From positions 42,684,215-42,748,214 of the forward strand of contig OX326961.1 in NCBI GenBank assembly GCA_946800325.1: a DNA stretch of 64,000 nucleotides. Reading direction: 5' to 3'. The DNA is from Luzula sylvatica. Its lineage: Eukaryota > Streptophyta > Magnoliopsida > Poales > Juncaceae. This document shows positions 1 through 11,708 of the stretch, in pieces; within the stretch, counting starts at the first letter, position 1, and the number at the start of each line of letters is the position of its first letter. Made by a program: the position numbers and the translations under genes. The notes beneath the pieces were generated by a model, which saw only the letters and a list, made by a program, of their open reading frames with translations, was not told the origin of the DNA and did not search any database.

Positions 1-1029
1 GTAATCGCGAATTTTAGAAACTTCACAGTCGAGTGGATTATCATTTTTCAAGTCGGATAACAAGAGTATTTTTGTTGTGCAACAATGCAACGATGCATGT
101 TCTTCAATTATCTACAAAAACAGAAAAGAAATAAATAAATAAATGAAAAATTGTGATATTATAAGAAATGATGGAATGTTTACTGTGTCTTCGGCTCGGT
201 AAACCATTGAACTCTGATGTAATTTTCTCCACCTTTTATTTCGAAGAATTCCAATATTCAGCCTATATCGTTTGGCTTTCCTGGTTTGCTCTGAAATAAT
301 TCGATTTAATTATATGTTTCGTTAAAAGTTTTTTATGGATTGATAAAAATGGCAGAATTTCACATATACCCTACAAATTCTACAGGGGTATCCATGATAT
401 TTTCTATTTTGTAAGGGTATATATGATATTTACAGGCTGAATTCTCTTTCATTTAATTATGCGCAATCACCCAAGTTGATTATGCAACCAGATATGTTGG
501 CTTGCGAGTAATGAAACTTCACATCTGATATGAGTTTGCCTGGAAGGACGTCTCTGTCGCTCGTCGTTCGTCGTCCAGCCAGATCGCGCCGCCAACAATT
601 TTCTTAGAATTATTATAAAATTATAAGTATAATCCATGATAACACATACCAATTTGAAACAAAAGATCTCAAATTAACCTTTTGAAAATTAAAAGATGCC
701 CTAATATGTACTGAGAATACAAAACGAACACCCTAATACCTAGAAAACACAAAACAAACCTCAACAGAACAAAAAAAAAAAAATCCAGTAAAGAAATTAG
801 GTAAAGAAACCCCAAATCGAATAAACAGTTAAGAAATTCAAAATTGAGTAATTCAATTTGTTAAATCGAAAGAAAATAGGCAAGAAATCCTAAATCAACA
901 ATCATGCATCTTAATTAGACGAAAAATAGATAAAAATCCAAATTCAACAATCTTGTACGACAGTGAAAAAAACAATCACTCGGTGAGAAAACCACAAACG
1001 TAGAAGAAGGAAACAAATGTCCAATGTTT
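1..1029. other. AT-rich non-coding flank
   Basis: No convincing gene. There are A-rich tracts and short runs resembling 'tatccatgatatttt' around 390-435. It is simply the host DNA to the left of the LINE insertion. The only open frames are short and unstructured. Confidence 0.6.
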
Positions 1030-1076
1030 AAGATTATATCTATCTAAAAAAAGTTGAAGAAAAAAGGAGAGAGAGG

Positions 1077-3566
1077 ATGAGAAAAAGGGCGATTCATCAA
1101 GGAGAGGGGTGGTATTCTTGGGTACGGCGCCAGGAGCCTAACACGTACACTCCCTATAAGCCTTCTCTCCTGTCAACTCACCACCAGTCCACTCAACGTC
1201 GCCCCCCCTCCCATCGGTCCCCCAATATGCGACCTTCTCTCCAAACCAACTCCTCTCTCAGGAGGTCCCACACTCATCCCACCACTACCCCCCACTTACT
1301 ATCACGCCAGCAAACCACAACCACCATTAATGTCGCGCACCTACCCCCACTTCTCCCCACCCCGGCCCCACCTGCATTAACTCCCCCACCACCAAAACAG
1401 AATAATACTCAAACCTCCATGCTGTCCAAGAAGCGCTTAGCCCCTTCTTCCTCGTCTGCCTCCGCAGGAGACACCTCACCCCCCTCACCACCTCGCAAGA
1501 AACCGTCGTGGCGAACAGATCCTAAGCACTCGGGATGGAAGGACTGCTGCTACCGTTGCTTCGAGCACGGTCACTACACAAACTCTTGTAGGAAACCACG
1601 CAAATGCCTGCACTGCGAGTCCATCGCACACATGGCGAGAGATTGTCCAGAGGCACCAGAGCGGCCTCCTCGCGCGACCGGCCAGCATCTCCCCACTCCG
1701 TCGCCGGAGATATGTCATGACCCACTGGAGCCAAGGGGCCTCTTTGGGGAGCAGCACCTCCCGCAGAACCGACCCGATCTCCTTGTTTGCCATGTCAGAC
1801 CGACACTCCAGCACCACGAAGAACTCACTCGCCTCAAACAGGGGGTCATCCTAGATGCAAAGCATGTTGAACAACATAACCTGTTTGCACTGCGAATTCT
1901 GCTCAACAAAGCTCGCAACTGGACGGCACAGTACGAGCTGGTGTATCTCGGAAAAGATAGGTATCTCCTTCTTCTCCCGGAGGCTATAAACCGCAAGAGC
2001 TTCATAGCAAAAGATTTAGGGTGTATTCGTCGCGCCCATTTCCTGGTTTACCCCTGGGAAATCACTATGGATGCACATATTGAGGTTTATCCTCATCGAG
2101 TTTGGGTGGATTTGGTTAATCTTCCCCCAACAGGCTGGCAAATCGAGGAACTCTACCAAATCTTTGTGCCCATCGGTGTGATTGTTGACCATGGCCCCCT
2201 CGCGAAGCTTACTTCTATGGAGAAGTTGAGAGTCGTCTTTGCAACTTCTGATCTCGAGCTTATCCCGCATGCCATTGGTTACAAGGTTCGAAGAGCAATG
2301 AACAAAGTAGGGGTCCACTTTCTCAGCCGCATCGAGGAAACGCTTCAGTATGTTCTGCCAGCGGACCCCACCCCACCCCAGGAAGGTTTCGACATGGTGG
2401 TGGCTGACATTTTAAGGGAGGAGGAACAACGGGACAAGCTAAACGCACATAACCCAGCCTTTTCTCCTGGCCTATCAGCCAACGACAACCTGCCTTCCTC
2501 AGGTGAGGAGAATTACGAGCTCAACCACATTCCGACGACGGTGGATACTGACTGGCTACGATCCGTTTGGGAAGCTGTGCCAGACTCACTGGGTAAAACC
2601 ATGCTTGCTGAAAAGCTAGGTTTTCAATCCATGGAGTTCACACCTCCAGAACCGGTTGAACTCCGCCTCTCGCCGACGATGGGTGTTTTGGACAATCCAG
2701 CTAAGCATGGCCAAATAAATATGGACACTGCAGCACTGTCAGATGGTGGTACCACCCCTCGACCCCAGCAAAAAAGGATATCTGCAGCTACGCATAGCCA
2801 GACAGCAGCAGAGGACGAAAATGGAGGCTCTGACGCAACAGGAGAGGCACAAAAGACTCTTCAGTATGCTAAAAAAGGCAAGGCATTAATGGAACCTTCT
2901 GAGTCTGTCCAGACAGGTGGGCCTAACCTGCAATGTAAGTCCAAATCACATGTCCCCTCTTTTTTTAAAAAACGCATGCCTCTTAAATTTCTGCCTAAAA
3001 CATATTCTCGAAAAAATAAAACCCTTGAGCCGAGTACCAAAAATAAAGAGGAAAAAATTACTGAAAATCCAGAAGTTAGTGTGGGCCTGGGCCTTAGAAA
3101 ATCGGCCCGTAAAAAGAAAATAAAATCTTTTCCAGATGGAGCTATCCCTGTACCCATACTCAAAAAAACTAGGCCTAAGCCCACTGTAGCTAATTCGAAT
3201 AAAGAAAAACGACAGGTCCATAGGGCAGAAATTTTACAATTATTACAACATGAATCCGATCACCCAACCCCCCTCTCTCTTGATGCTATTTCTAAAATTA
3301 AAATACTATGTGGGTTTGAGATAAAGGACCTGACCACAAATGTGGGGCCCTCAGACCCACAGACGCCTACTTTGCTTGCACCAGAGTCTGAGACTCTGGC
3401 TCAAGTGCCCACTGCTTATCTTTCTAATTCTCCCTTACCATGTGTTTCTTCTTTAGATGATCAGACTCAAGCAATTGAGGATGAAAGTAGCGATGAGAGT
3501 GCGGATGTCGATTTAGATGATGGCCTGGATCTCGTAGATTACGATGAGAATGGCCTAGATGCTTGA
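1077..3566 (+). CDS. LINE ORF1, gag-like nucleic-acid-binding protein
   Basis: 829 residues. The first 155 or so are Pro/Ser/Thr/His-rich and low in structure. They are followed by two CX2CX4HX4C zinc knuckles (Cys158-Cys161-His166-Cys171 and Cys177-Cys180-His185-Cys190). The next 200 residues resemble the DUF4283-type domain that plant LINE ORF1 proteins carry, including the stretch ending VWVDLVNLPPTGW. The rest is charged, with a Lys/Arg-rich patch and an acidic C-terminus (ESSDESADVDLDDGLD). In this family ORF1 coats the element RNA and forms the ribonucleoprotein needed for retrotransposition. ATG 1077 is the first in frame and fits the element boundary at 1048; there is no frame break. 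The start could be a later Met (for example residue 51) if the leader is truncated. Confidence 0.88.
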   Translation: MRKRAIHQGEGWYSWVRRQEPNTYTPYKPSLLSTHHQSTQRRPPSHRSPNMRPSLQTNSSLRRSHTHPTTTPHLLSRQQTTTTINVAHLPPLLPTPAPPALTPPPPKQNNTQTSMLSKKRLAPSSSSASAGDTSPPSPPRKKPSWRTDPKHSGWKDCCYRCFEHGHYTNSCRKPRKCLHCESIAHMARDCPEAPERPPRATGQHLPTPSPEICHDPLEPRGLFGEQHLPQNRPDLLVCHVRPTLQHHEELTRLKQGVILDAKHVEQHNLFALRILLNKARNWTAQYELVYLGKDRYLLLLPEAINRKSFIAKDLGCIRRAHFLVYPWEITMDAHIEVYPHRVWVDLVNLPPTGWQIEELYQIFVPIGVIVDHGPLAKLTSMEKLRVVFATSDLELIPHAIGYKVRRAMNKVGVHFLSRIEETLQYVLPADPTPPQEGFDMVVADILREEEQRDKLNAHNPAFSPGLSANDNLPSSGEENYELNHIPTTVDTDWLRSVWEAVPDSLGKTMLAEKLGFQSMEFTPPEPVELRLSPTMGVLDNPAKHGQINMDTAALSDGGTTPRPQQKRISAATHSQTAAEDENGGSDATGEAQKTLQYAKKGKALMEPSESVQTGGPNLQCKSKSHVPSFFKKRMPLKFLPKTYSRKNKTLEPSTKNKEEKITENPEVSVGLGLRKSARKKKIKSFPDGAIPVPILKKTRPKPTVANSNKEKRQVHRAEILQLLQHESDHPTPLSLDAISKIKILCGFEIKDLTTNVGPSDPQTPTLLAPESETLAQVPTAYLSNSPLPCVSSLDDQTQAIEDESSDESADVDLDDGLDLVDYDENGLDA

Positions 3567-3632
3567 TCTCGCATCATACGAAGTCTCTTTCTTGATGTCT
3601 TACTACCTTTCTTTACTAGAGAATCTCTTTTT

Positions 3633-6600
3633 ATGTTATTTAAGAATTGTAATTTTTTGTCGTGGAATGTTAGAGGAATGCGTAACAAAGACAAATGCAT
3701 GTTGATTAAGGACACAATTATGGAAGCCGGTTGTAATGTTTTATGCTTGCAAGAAACGAAACTTGATGCTATCTCTATCTTTGACGTTAAACTTTTTTGT
3801 CCTTCTTCTCTCTCTCAATTTCTGTTTAAACCTTCTCTTGGCTCCAAAGGTGGGTTGTTAATTGCGTGGAAGAATTGCTTTGAGCTTGTTGATTCCCACG
3901 AAGGTGAGTACACCATCAGTGTCACTCTCAAAGGGGAGAATGATTTTACTTTTTTCCTCACGAACGTCTATGGCCCCATTTCTCTCTCTCTCAAGTCCTC
4001 CTTTCTGGATGAACTGAAAAGCATTAAACCACCCCCGCACATCCCGTGGATTTTGATGGGAGATTTCAACATTCTACGATCCCATGACGAATCAACGAGT
4101 TCACACCCCAACCTCGTTTTTGCTCCCCTTTTCAACGAAACAATCAATGAGCTCGAGCTACTAGAAGTTCCTTTGAGAGGCCGAGATTTCACGTGGACAA
4201 ATAAGCGACCATCTCCCACCCTCTCGAAGCTAGACCGAGTACTAATCTCCAATCATTTCCTCAATCTAAATCTAATCCCGAGAGCAAAGGACCTCCCGAT
4301 GGTCACATCCGATCATGTACCAATAGCATTCTTGCTTCTCACCGAGGAGCGCAAACCGAAGCGGCCCTTACAATTCGAACGGTTTTGGATGAGAATTGAC
4401 GAAGTCTCGGGTTTAATCAGAGAGAATTGGGTGTGCACCTATAACGGGAATTGTGGAGCAAAACGATACACGATTCGACTTGCGAACACACTTCATTCTC
4501 TACGGGCTTGGGCCGAGACCAAATTCGCCAACTCAACTTCAGCCATACATAATTCCAAGCTCAGCTTACAAACGCTCGACCGTAATGAGGAATGCCGACC
4601 GCTAACAGAGGCTGAATCGAAACTTCGTATCGAATTGCGCCAGCAACTCTATCTTCTCTCTTCCATTAAAGAAACCAAGTGGCAACAACGTTCTTCGTGT
4701 GTATGGCTTAAACTAGGCGATAATAATACCAAATTCTTTCACGCCATCGCATCTTCTCGGCGAATGCGCAATAACATCTCTGCCATATCCACCACGACAT
4801 CTACCCTCACCACCACCAAGGAGATCCTCGACGCTTTCACTACCTTCTACAAAATTCAGCTTGGGCAGGGGGCACTCGATAATACGGAGGGTTTTTGCTT
4901 TGAGCTCCTTTATCCCATCAACCCGAACATTAATGGAATTCTAGATGGGGACATAAGCGAGGAGGAGGTGTATAACACGGTCCTCGCGCTCAGGAAGGGG
5001 AAAGCTTGCGGGCCCGACGGGATTCCCGCCGAGTTCTACCAAATGTACTGGAGTATCATCAAACCCGAGGTTCTTGAAATGGTGCACGAATTTGAATCAA
5101 ACTCTCTCGATTTATGGCGCATCAACCAAGGTACCATCTCCCTCATCCCCAAAAAAAATGCGGCCACCAAACTGGAGGATTATCGGCCAATAAGTATCAT
5201 TAATACTCCGGTCAAATTGCTTACAAAGATCCTTGCAACAAGGCTACAACCGGTCTTGGCGTTGTTGATCCATAAATTTCAGACGGCTTTTATAAAGGAT
5301 CGGTCAATCATTGATACTTTCCTCGCTACACGAGAAATCCTAACCCACTCTCATAACCGCCAAATTCCATTAGTTATGCTAAAAGTCGACTTCTCCAAAG
5401 CATTTGATAGCATCTCGTGGCCTTTTCTTATTAAATTATTGCTTGCGCGAGGTTTCTCTGAACGATGGGTTGCGTGGATTAGGAACCTTCTCAAATCCTC
5501 GAGCTCCTCAATTCGGGTAAATGGGATTCAAGGACCGACTTTTTTTCACCAAAAGGGACTCCGTCAAGGCGACCCTCTCTCGCCGATGCTTTTCAACATA
5601 GTGGTGGATGTCCTCCAAGTCATCATGCGTAATCTCTCTCCGCTTCTCTCCGCCACCGCATTTCTAGCGCCAAGAGCACTTCAATTTGTGGATGACACAA
5701 TTATCTTCGTTGAGGCAACTCCCCAAAACCTCAAAATAGTATCAAAAGCACTTGATCTCTTCTCCTCGGTCACGGGTCTTGCTATAAATAAGGACAAATG
5801 CGCTTTTATACCGATAGCGGTACCCGAAGAATTACATGATATTATCGCCTCTATTTTGGGGTGTCCGATGCGTACCCTACCCATCAAGTACCTCGGACTA
5901 CCCCTTTCTATTAGGAAACCTAAGCGGGTTTATTTTCTACCTCTCATACAAAAAATGCAAGGCCGCCTCGGTTCTTGGAAAGGCAAGTGGCTATCGCCGG
6001 GGGGGCGGTTAACCCTTGTCCAATCGGTCCTCAACGCGATCCCGACGTATTACATGCAAGTTTTTGAATTCCCGCCATGGCTCATTCAAGAGCTAGAATC
6101 CCTAATGAGAAATTTCTTGTGGCGTGGTGACAAGCTTTGTAGGGGTGGTCATTGCTTGATGAATTGGGATCGTGTATGTATGCCTAAGCGTAATGGAGGT
6201 TTGGGGCTATTACACTTAAAAACACAGAATAAATCGCTCCTACTAAAAGCACTTGATAAGTTAGTCTCAAATCCTACCTCTCTCTGGGCCTGTACTGTCC
6301 AGGAAGTCTATCACTCGCTGGACCCGGCTGTCTTAGCAATGCAAAACCGCGACAGTTTCTCTTTCTTCATGAAAGACATACTCAACTTGGCGCCTTTTTA
6401 CCTCCGATCCATCCAAACTGCCAGGCCATTGCTGGACACGAGGTGGTGCTGGCATAGCTCCGGGAAATTCACCACCGCCTCGGCCTACAAAGCGTTGCGA
6501 GACCCCGGAATTGTGTCCGCACGGAATGAAAAATTGTGGAAATGTCGAGCTCCGACCAAGGTGCGTTTCTTTGTATGGTTGGCTTTAAACAACAGGGTTC

Positions 6601-6962
6601 TAACTGCGGAAAATCTGGAAAAGCGGGGATGGCCAAACCTCGGAGGTTGCGTCTTGTGCGCCCAGTCCAGAGAACACATTGAGCATCTTCTGCTTCTCTG
6701 TCCATACTCCATGCAGGTATGGAGAGCGATCTGTCACGAGTACGACGCATCACCGCAACAAGACCTGCTTCAAACATGGAAGGCAAACTTTACTTTTGGA
6801 GATAAAGAGAAAAATAAGAGATGGAGCTCTGCATGGCTGGCAGTAATGTGGAATGTCTGGAAGGAACGCAATAGAAGGATTTTTTCGTCGAAATCGATGT
6901 CCGTTCAGAGCCTCATTGAACTCTGTAGGTCCGATGCGCAGAGTTGGTATCTTCACTGCTGA
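3633..6962 (+). CDS. LINE ORF2: endonuclease, reverse transcriptase, zf-RVT
   Basis: 1109 residues, uninterrupted. The N-terminus is an apurinic-type endonuclease: LSWNVRGM near residue 9, QETKLD, then MGDFN, and SDHVP near residue 230. The central reverse transcriptase shows GPDGIPAEF, DFSKAFDSISW, GLRQGDPLSPMLF and the catalytic box FVDD, where most L1 elements have FADD. The C-terminal third has the plant zf-RVT signature (KLWKCRAPTKVRFFVWLALNN followed by Cys/His-spaced EHIEHLLLLCPYS). No RNase H domain follows, unlike the other LINE in this window. The enzyme nicks target DNA and primes cDNA synthesis on element RNA. ATG 3633 lies 66 bases after the ORF1 stop; translation probably needs re-initiation. 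Confidence 0.93.
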   Translation: MLFKNCNFLSWNVRGMRNKDKCMLIKDTIMEAGCNVLCLQETKLDAISIFDVKLFCPSSLSQFLFKPSLGSKGGLLIAWKNCFELVDSHEGEYTISVTLKGENDFTFFLTNVYGPISLSLKSSFLDELKSIKPPPHIPWILMGDFNILRSHDESTSSHPNLVFAPLFNETINELELLEVPLRGRDFTWTNKRPSPTLSKLDRVLISNHFLNLNLIPRAKDLPMVTSDHVPIAFLLLTEERKPKRPLQFERFWMRIDEVSGLIRENWVCTYNGNCGAKRYTIRLANTLHSLRAWAETKFANSTSAIHNSKLSLQTLDRNEECRPLTEAESKLRIELRQQLYLLSSIKETKWQQRSSCVWLKLGDNNTKFFHAIASSRRMRNNISAISTTTSTLTTTKEILDAFTTFYKIQLGQGALDNTEGFCFELLYPINPNINGILDGDISEEEVYNTVLALRKGKACGPDGIPAEFYQMYWSIIKPEVLEMVHEFESNSLDLWRINQGTISLIPKKNAATKLEDYRPISIINTPVKLLTKILATRLQPVLALLIHKFQTAFIKDRSIIDTFLATREILTHSHNRQIPLVMLKVDFSKAFDSISWPFLIKLLLARGFSERWVAWIRNLLKSSSSSIRVNGIQGPTFFHQKGLRQGDPLSPMLFNIVVDVLQVIMRNLSPLLSATAFLAPRALQFVDDTIIFVEATPQNLKIVSKALDLFSSVTGLAINKDKCAFIPIAVPEELHDIIASILGCPMRTLPIKYLGLPLSIRKPKRVYFLPLIQKMQGRLGSWKGKWLSPGGRLTLVQSVLNAIPTYYMQVFEFPPWLIQELESLMRNFLWRGDKLCRGGHCLMNWDRVCMPKRNGGLGLLHLKTQNKSLLLKALDKLVSNPTSLWACTVQEVYHSLDPAVLAMQNRDSFSFFMKDILNLAPFYLRSIQTARPLLDTRWCWHSSGKFTTASAYKALRDPGIVSARNEKLWKCRAPTKVRFFVWLALNNRVLTAENLEKRGWPNLGGCVLCAQSREHIEHLLLLCPYSMQVWRAICHEYDASPQQDLLQTWKANFTFGDKEKNKRWSSAWLAVMWNVWKERNRRIFSSKSMSVQSLIELCRSDAQSWYLHC

Positions 6963-7155
6963 GTCGACGGACGTTAGGTTTCAGTATAGGTTTTATTTCA
7001 TGTTGTCCATGTAGCTCCTTTTGAAGAGTCAGTATGTAGTGGGTGTAGTGCTTTCTGTCTTGAGCTTGTAATTAGAACTCTTTTTTGCTTTTTAATATAT
7101 TGAGTGAGGGCTATTGCCTTCCTCCCTCAAAAAAAAAAAGATTATATCTATCTAA

Positions 7156-8388
7156 TAATAAATACTTACGTGTCTCGTATGAAACAGATATTTTCTTTTG
7201 AGGTCATCAAAAGATTCAAATTAAAAAAAAAATTAAAAAAAAAAACATTTATTTGTTGATTCGAACAGGAAATCTTCGAGTTAAGCAGTAAAAACGATTC
7301 AAACAAGTAGCAAATCAAATTATAATGTCTGAGTTTTCAACCCTAATAAAATATATTCGAACATTTTATTTGAATAGTTTATAATGGAGATTAATATATA
7401 TCTGAGAAACAATTAACAAATAAGTGAATAACAACTTGGCGGTTAGTTAATTAGCATCTGGTTTCTGAAATATGGTTCATTTTTGGACTTCAAATTTGGA
7501 ACTTTTTTTATTGTTCTTGGGCATAACAGAAATTTGTGAAACTAAACCTTGATTTCACAATATATAGTACAATATTTTACAAGAATGAATTAATCAGCTA
7601 ATATAGAGTACAATTAGGACATTTTAGGACATTTCTTCATTTTTCAACAAGGACAGCTAATATATAGCACAATATATAGTACAGGTAGGACATATTCAAT
7701 ATTCTTTATTTATTTAGTTATATTTAAGAAGTTTTCAAAATAGATGAAACTTTCTATTTTTCAATTAGGACATATTCAATGTTCTTAATTTCATTTTTTA
7801 ATTTTCGAAATTTGCTTGGAGGCAATATGTCATTTTCATTAAAATACTAATATAATTGTAAAAGCAGGTAATATCTCGAAAAATTATGATTATAAATGCA
7901 ATTAAGAGGACATAATCATACATATGACTTTTCCTGTAGAGTAACGTATATTCATTTCCTCCATATATCTCAAATGTTATTATATTCTACATGACTAAAC
8001 AAAGTCTGTATTTACATCTATCGAACTTTAAATATCACTTTCGTTTACTTTATATAAGTTGTGTATATCTTCAGAACAGGAGATAAACATAAAAAAAGAT
8101 TATACGAAATTGTCAAATGTCAACCATATAATTGTATATATCAACCCCAAATAATCACATATAACAAACAATCAATCAAGAAATTAAAATAGGGAAATAG
8201 TCCCTTTGTTTTAACTCATTGATTCCAGTACAATGATGAATAAACTAAATAAACTTTCTCGCAGCACAACATTCATCGTACAAGTTCATGACTAATTTTA
8301 TTATCGCCTCATAGAATTCAAAGACAATCTTTCAGCACATTTTTCTACCAAACAAATACTAAATACATAGTAATCATTATTTCAGAAT
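7156..8388. other. AT-rich intergenic segment
   Basis: No gene recognised. Around 7590-7780 there are imperfect repeats of 'agctaatatatag' and 'taggacatattcaat'. It includes the 3' flank of the ABCG pseudogene. Confidence 0.5.
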
Positions 8389-10464
8389 TTATTTTCTTTT
8401 ATTCTTGCTTCCGATCAAAATAACGACATAGAACAAAAAACGGAAGAAGAAACCCCATCCCACAGTAACCCACAAGCAATTCCACTTATCGAGATCCTGA
8501 ACCGCATTCCTTTCTAGAATATCCGGGCCAGTCATGATACACGAAGTACTATTCAGGTTCAAACCGAGCGTGGTACTAATACTGGCAAGAACCAGTACCT
8601 TAGTAGGTTGGGGGAAGGCCCCAATGGGCGTATTATCATACATCTGCGTGCCAGTGACAAAACATTTGTTCAGATCGCTGAGCTCGTTTTGCATCACTGC
8701 CTGATACGGGTACTTCACGAGCGACATGTAGTGGAACCAAATCCAGTATACCGGTATCCGGTCACGACTGACAAAGAAACCGCTAAATAATAAAAAGTAC
8801 GCTAAAACCAAAACAACCACAGTGTAGCCTACTATAACATGGTTCACGACACCAGAGAGAAACGTGACGAATCCACCTCCAGCCCAAAAGCAGCCCAGTA
8901 TGATTGCAACGTAGAAAAGAAAACCCGAGAGACCCCCATCTAGGCCGACGGCGTAGAAGGTTGTGAGTGCAAAAGCGAACGAGAGAAGGATTAGCGGGGG
9001 AAAGCTCACGATAGCATTGGATAAAACATAGGAGGAGCGTCGATACGCATTGTAGGATGTCTCTCGCATGAAGATGTAACGTTCTTGCATGAACACGGGC
9101 AGACCATCGGCACATGTATAAAACATAGTCGACATGGCAATGGCGAAGAATCCGAGCCGTTCTTGTATGCCTTTCGGGGTATTGTCAAGTTTCCAATAGA
9201 TCGTTGCGAGTATAATGCCCGTGACAATGATCGTACCAAGACGGATGATGAACAATTCGGGCATGCGGTTGGTGTTAGTGAAGGCGCGCCTTGTCAACAC
9301 CCCCATCTCAATCCAAAACGGGTTAGTGAATTTTTTTATGGATGCCACAGAAGCCTGAACATTTTCAGGTGTGCCCGAAACGAACCTGCCACTAGCAAAG
9401 GAAGAGGCTATGGCTTGATCGAGTGGTAAATTATTACTTTGATGACTAGATGGGAATATATTTGGGTGTCGCCTTTTCCATTTCCGAGCGAAATCTACGA
9501 GGTCCTTGGCCCCGTTTGGTGTTGACTGGAGCTCTCGGATTAAATCGAGCGCAAATTCAGTTGGGTTTTCGTTATCTGGTATTGGCTTACCAAACTCCAC
9601 GAAGTAACTTGCCAGACTGTTTGGTGGACCATAAAAGACAGTTTGGCCACGAGCTAGGAAGAGGAGCCTGTCGAGCAGGTTGAGAATACGATAACTAGGC
9701 TGATGGATTCAAAGCAATTTCTTTCAGTATGTCACCACCATAAACGCACTGGTTGAATCGAGCCCGGAAGTTGGTTCGTCTAGAAAAAGTAGGATGGGGT
9801 TGTGAACTATATTAATACCGATGGAAACTCTTCGACGCTCACCTCCAGACACCCCACGATGTCCCTCGTCCCCAATTATCGTATTGGCCGCATTCACTAC
9901 ACCGAGTTGTTGTATGAGTTCTTCGACCCGTTTCTTTTTCCTTTCTTTTGACACAGACAGAGGCAGTCTGAACTCTGCTGAGTACATGAGAGTTTCTTTC
10001 ACGGTAAGCATCGGGTAGAGAAGATCATCTTGCATCACGTACGAGGAGATGACCTTTAAAAGCCTGCTTTCTAAAGTATCTCGATTTAGGGTTATGGAGC
10101 CGTGTAAGCTCTCACGCGTAATTCTGTTCGCAAGAGCATCGATCAAGGTTGATTTCCCCGATCCACTCCCACCAAGAATAGCGAAGATCTCCCCTTCTCT
10201 TGCCTCGCTTGAAACCGAATCAAGTAAGGTTCGAACTCCGGGCAGTCTGGTTGTGGTCGAATCCAGGTTAACCTTATCCTCCTTGTCGTTGTTTGAGAAA
10301 AGTGAAGATGAAGAATCTTGTTTTTGGCGAACTTTGTACGTGATGTCATTGAAAGAAAGAATGAACATAGGGGGTCGATCGATGCCAACTCTCCCTGCAC
10401 GTTGATCGCCGGCAGTGTTGACATTGATAACTAGATGAGAAGAGGAACTTGGTTGAAGTTCCAT
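8389..10464 (-). pseudogene. ABCG half-size transporter, intronless, broken mid-gene
   Basis: The product would be about 690 residues of an ABCG/WBC half-transporter, closest by eye to the intronless plant clade that includes ABCG1, 2, 6, 16 and 20 (lipid, suberin or sporopollenin precursor export, family knowledge). From the start at 10464 ([10 protein letters not shown]): Walker [11 protein letters not shown]-loop region YVMQDD, signature VSGGERRR, and Walker [13 protein letters not shown]. Reading then fails at FMVV. Compared with the family pattern, one base is lost just after FMVV (about 9730) and about 29 bases are missing near 9705-9715. This leaves in-frame TGA codons, the first at 9724-9726. 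The frame resumes in phase at [15 protein letters not shown] and runs through the six-helix membrane domain to GSKNKRK and TAA at 8389. The H-loop His is retained but the strand before it is gone. Two separate lesions argue against sequencing error. Everything else looks intact, so inactivation is recent. Confidence 0.9.
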
Positions 10465-10515
10465 TGAGACTTGAGAGAGAAAAAAGGGTTGAGCTGCAAG
10501 GAAATACCAAGCCAA

Positions 10516-11708
10516 TTACGGTTTAGTAAGGGCAGGTTTATTTTGCCCCCAGAATTCACCAAAGTATTCTCTATATGTGACAATAAAGTGTTGTATATTA
10601 TTATTATTATTTGCAATTTGCAACAAGAGTGTATAAGAAATTCTGTATTAAATTTCGTGGTGTACTTATATTGATCATGATAACAAACTTGTACAAGTGT
10701 TGTGTACACTAGTGAGGAACATTTAAAAAATGTTTGATGATTAATTCTATAGAATTACTTGTCCCATTCAGTTATAGACTTGTTTTTAAGCTTAAACAAC
10801 TTCCATGTTGCAATCAACTTTGACATATTATTAATAACTAGGAAATTACACGCGATTAGTGACGGGTTTGTTTCATTTATTTTATCGTAATTTATTCATA
10901 ATTCTGAATTATCATTCGTTATCAAATAATTAATAAATATTGTGTTGAATGTTTGAATTTACATATATTATTTGCTTAATTAAGTTTGATGATGACCAAA
11001 TTCATTATACTATTTTGGAATGTGATATAATGCGAAAAAATTATTTAGTATTATAATGAAACATACAAAAAAATAAAATGATACTATAAAGTAATAAAAA
11101 AACATGCATCGACATACATAAAAAATAAAATGCTACTATAAGATCATCAAATAACATATAAATAGAAATGTATTTTATTAATACGCCGGTTTTACTACGG
11201 AGGTTGATGACATCAAATATTTGAATCTTCGTTAAAATTGATTTTTTTTTTTTAATTAGTAATATGTATTACAAAATCATAAATATAAATTTGAAATTAT
11301 ATTTTGTATGATTTTTTTTTACCTTAAGTTGGTTGTATTGTTTGGGTTAGTTGCATCCTAAAGTATTTTGTTTTTTGTTTTTTTTTTCTTGTTCCAATGG
11401 ATAAGTTTTTCTCCAACATCTTGCAAAATAAGTGAGAATCATGAGTTATGAAATTTGTATTCATACAAAAAGTATAGGGCATATTTTTGGATTTAATCAT
11501 TAAGTATAAATTGTGGAGAATTTTTTTTAATGTAGAAGGAATAATTTTTTATAGAACGTTTTTAGACGAGAGGAGAATTATCCTATGGTTGATTATTTTC
11601 TAGAATAAATGAAAGATACGGTAATAAATATAAGAGTAATAAATTATAGTCATTAAAGAAAATGAAAAGACAAACTGCATTATGCTATCTATACCATAAA
11701 TAATTTAA
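10516..11708. other. AT-rich region upstream of the ABCG pseudogene
   Basis: No gene recognised. It holds the former promoter side of the ABCG gene plus A/T runs. Nothing beyond AT-rich spacer is supported. Confidence 0.5.

Larger units (their letters stand above)
1048..7137 (+). mobile_element. Full-length-looking LINE (L1-type) with 18-bp target-site duplication
   Basis: The element has a very short leader (about 29 bases), ORF1, a 66-base spacer, ORF2, a 3' UTR of about 170 bases and a terminal A run (about 7129-7139). It is bracketed by identical 18-base copies of AAGATTATATCTATCTAA at 1030-1047 and 7138-7155; the left A of the second copy is shared with the poly(A). An exact TSD plus two uninterrupted ORFs indicate recent target-primed integration. 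The 5' UTR may be slightly truncated, since plant LINE leaders are often longer. The element was probably competent at insertion; present activity cannot be judged from sequence. Confidence 0.93.

Noticed and set aside
1485..3221. Minus-strand ORFs across LINE ORF1
   Set aside because: Shadow frames of a well-supported coding region.
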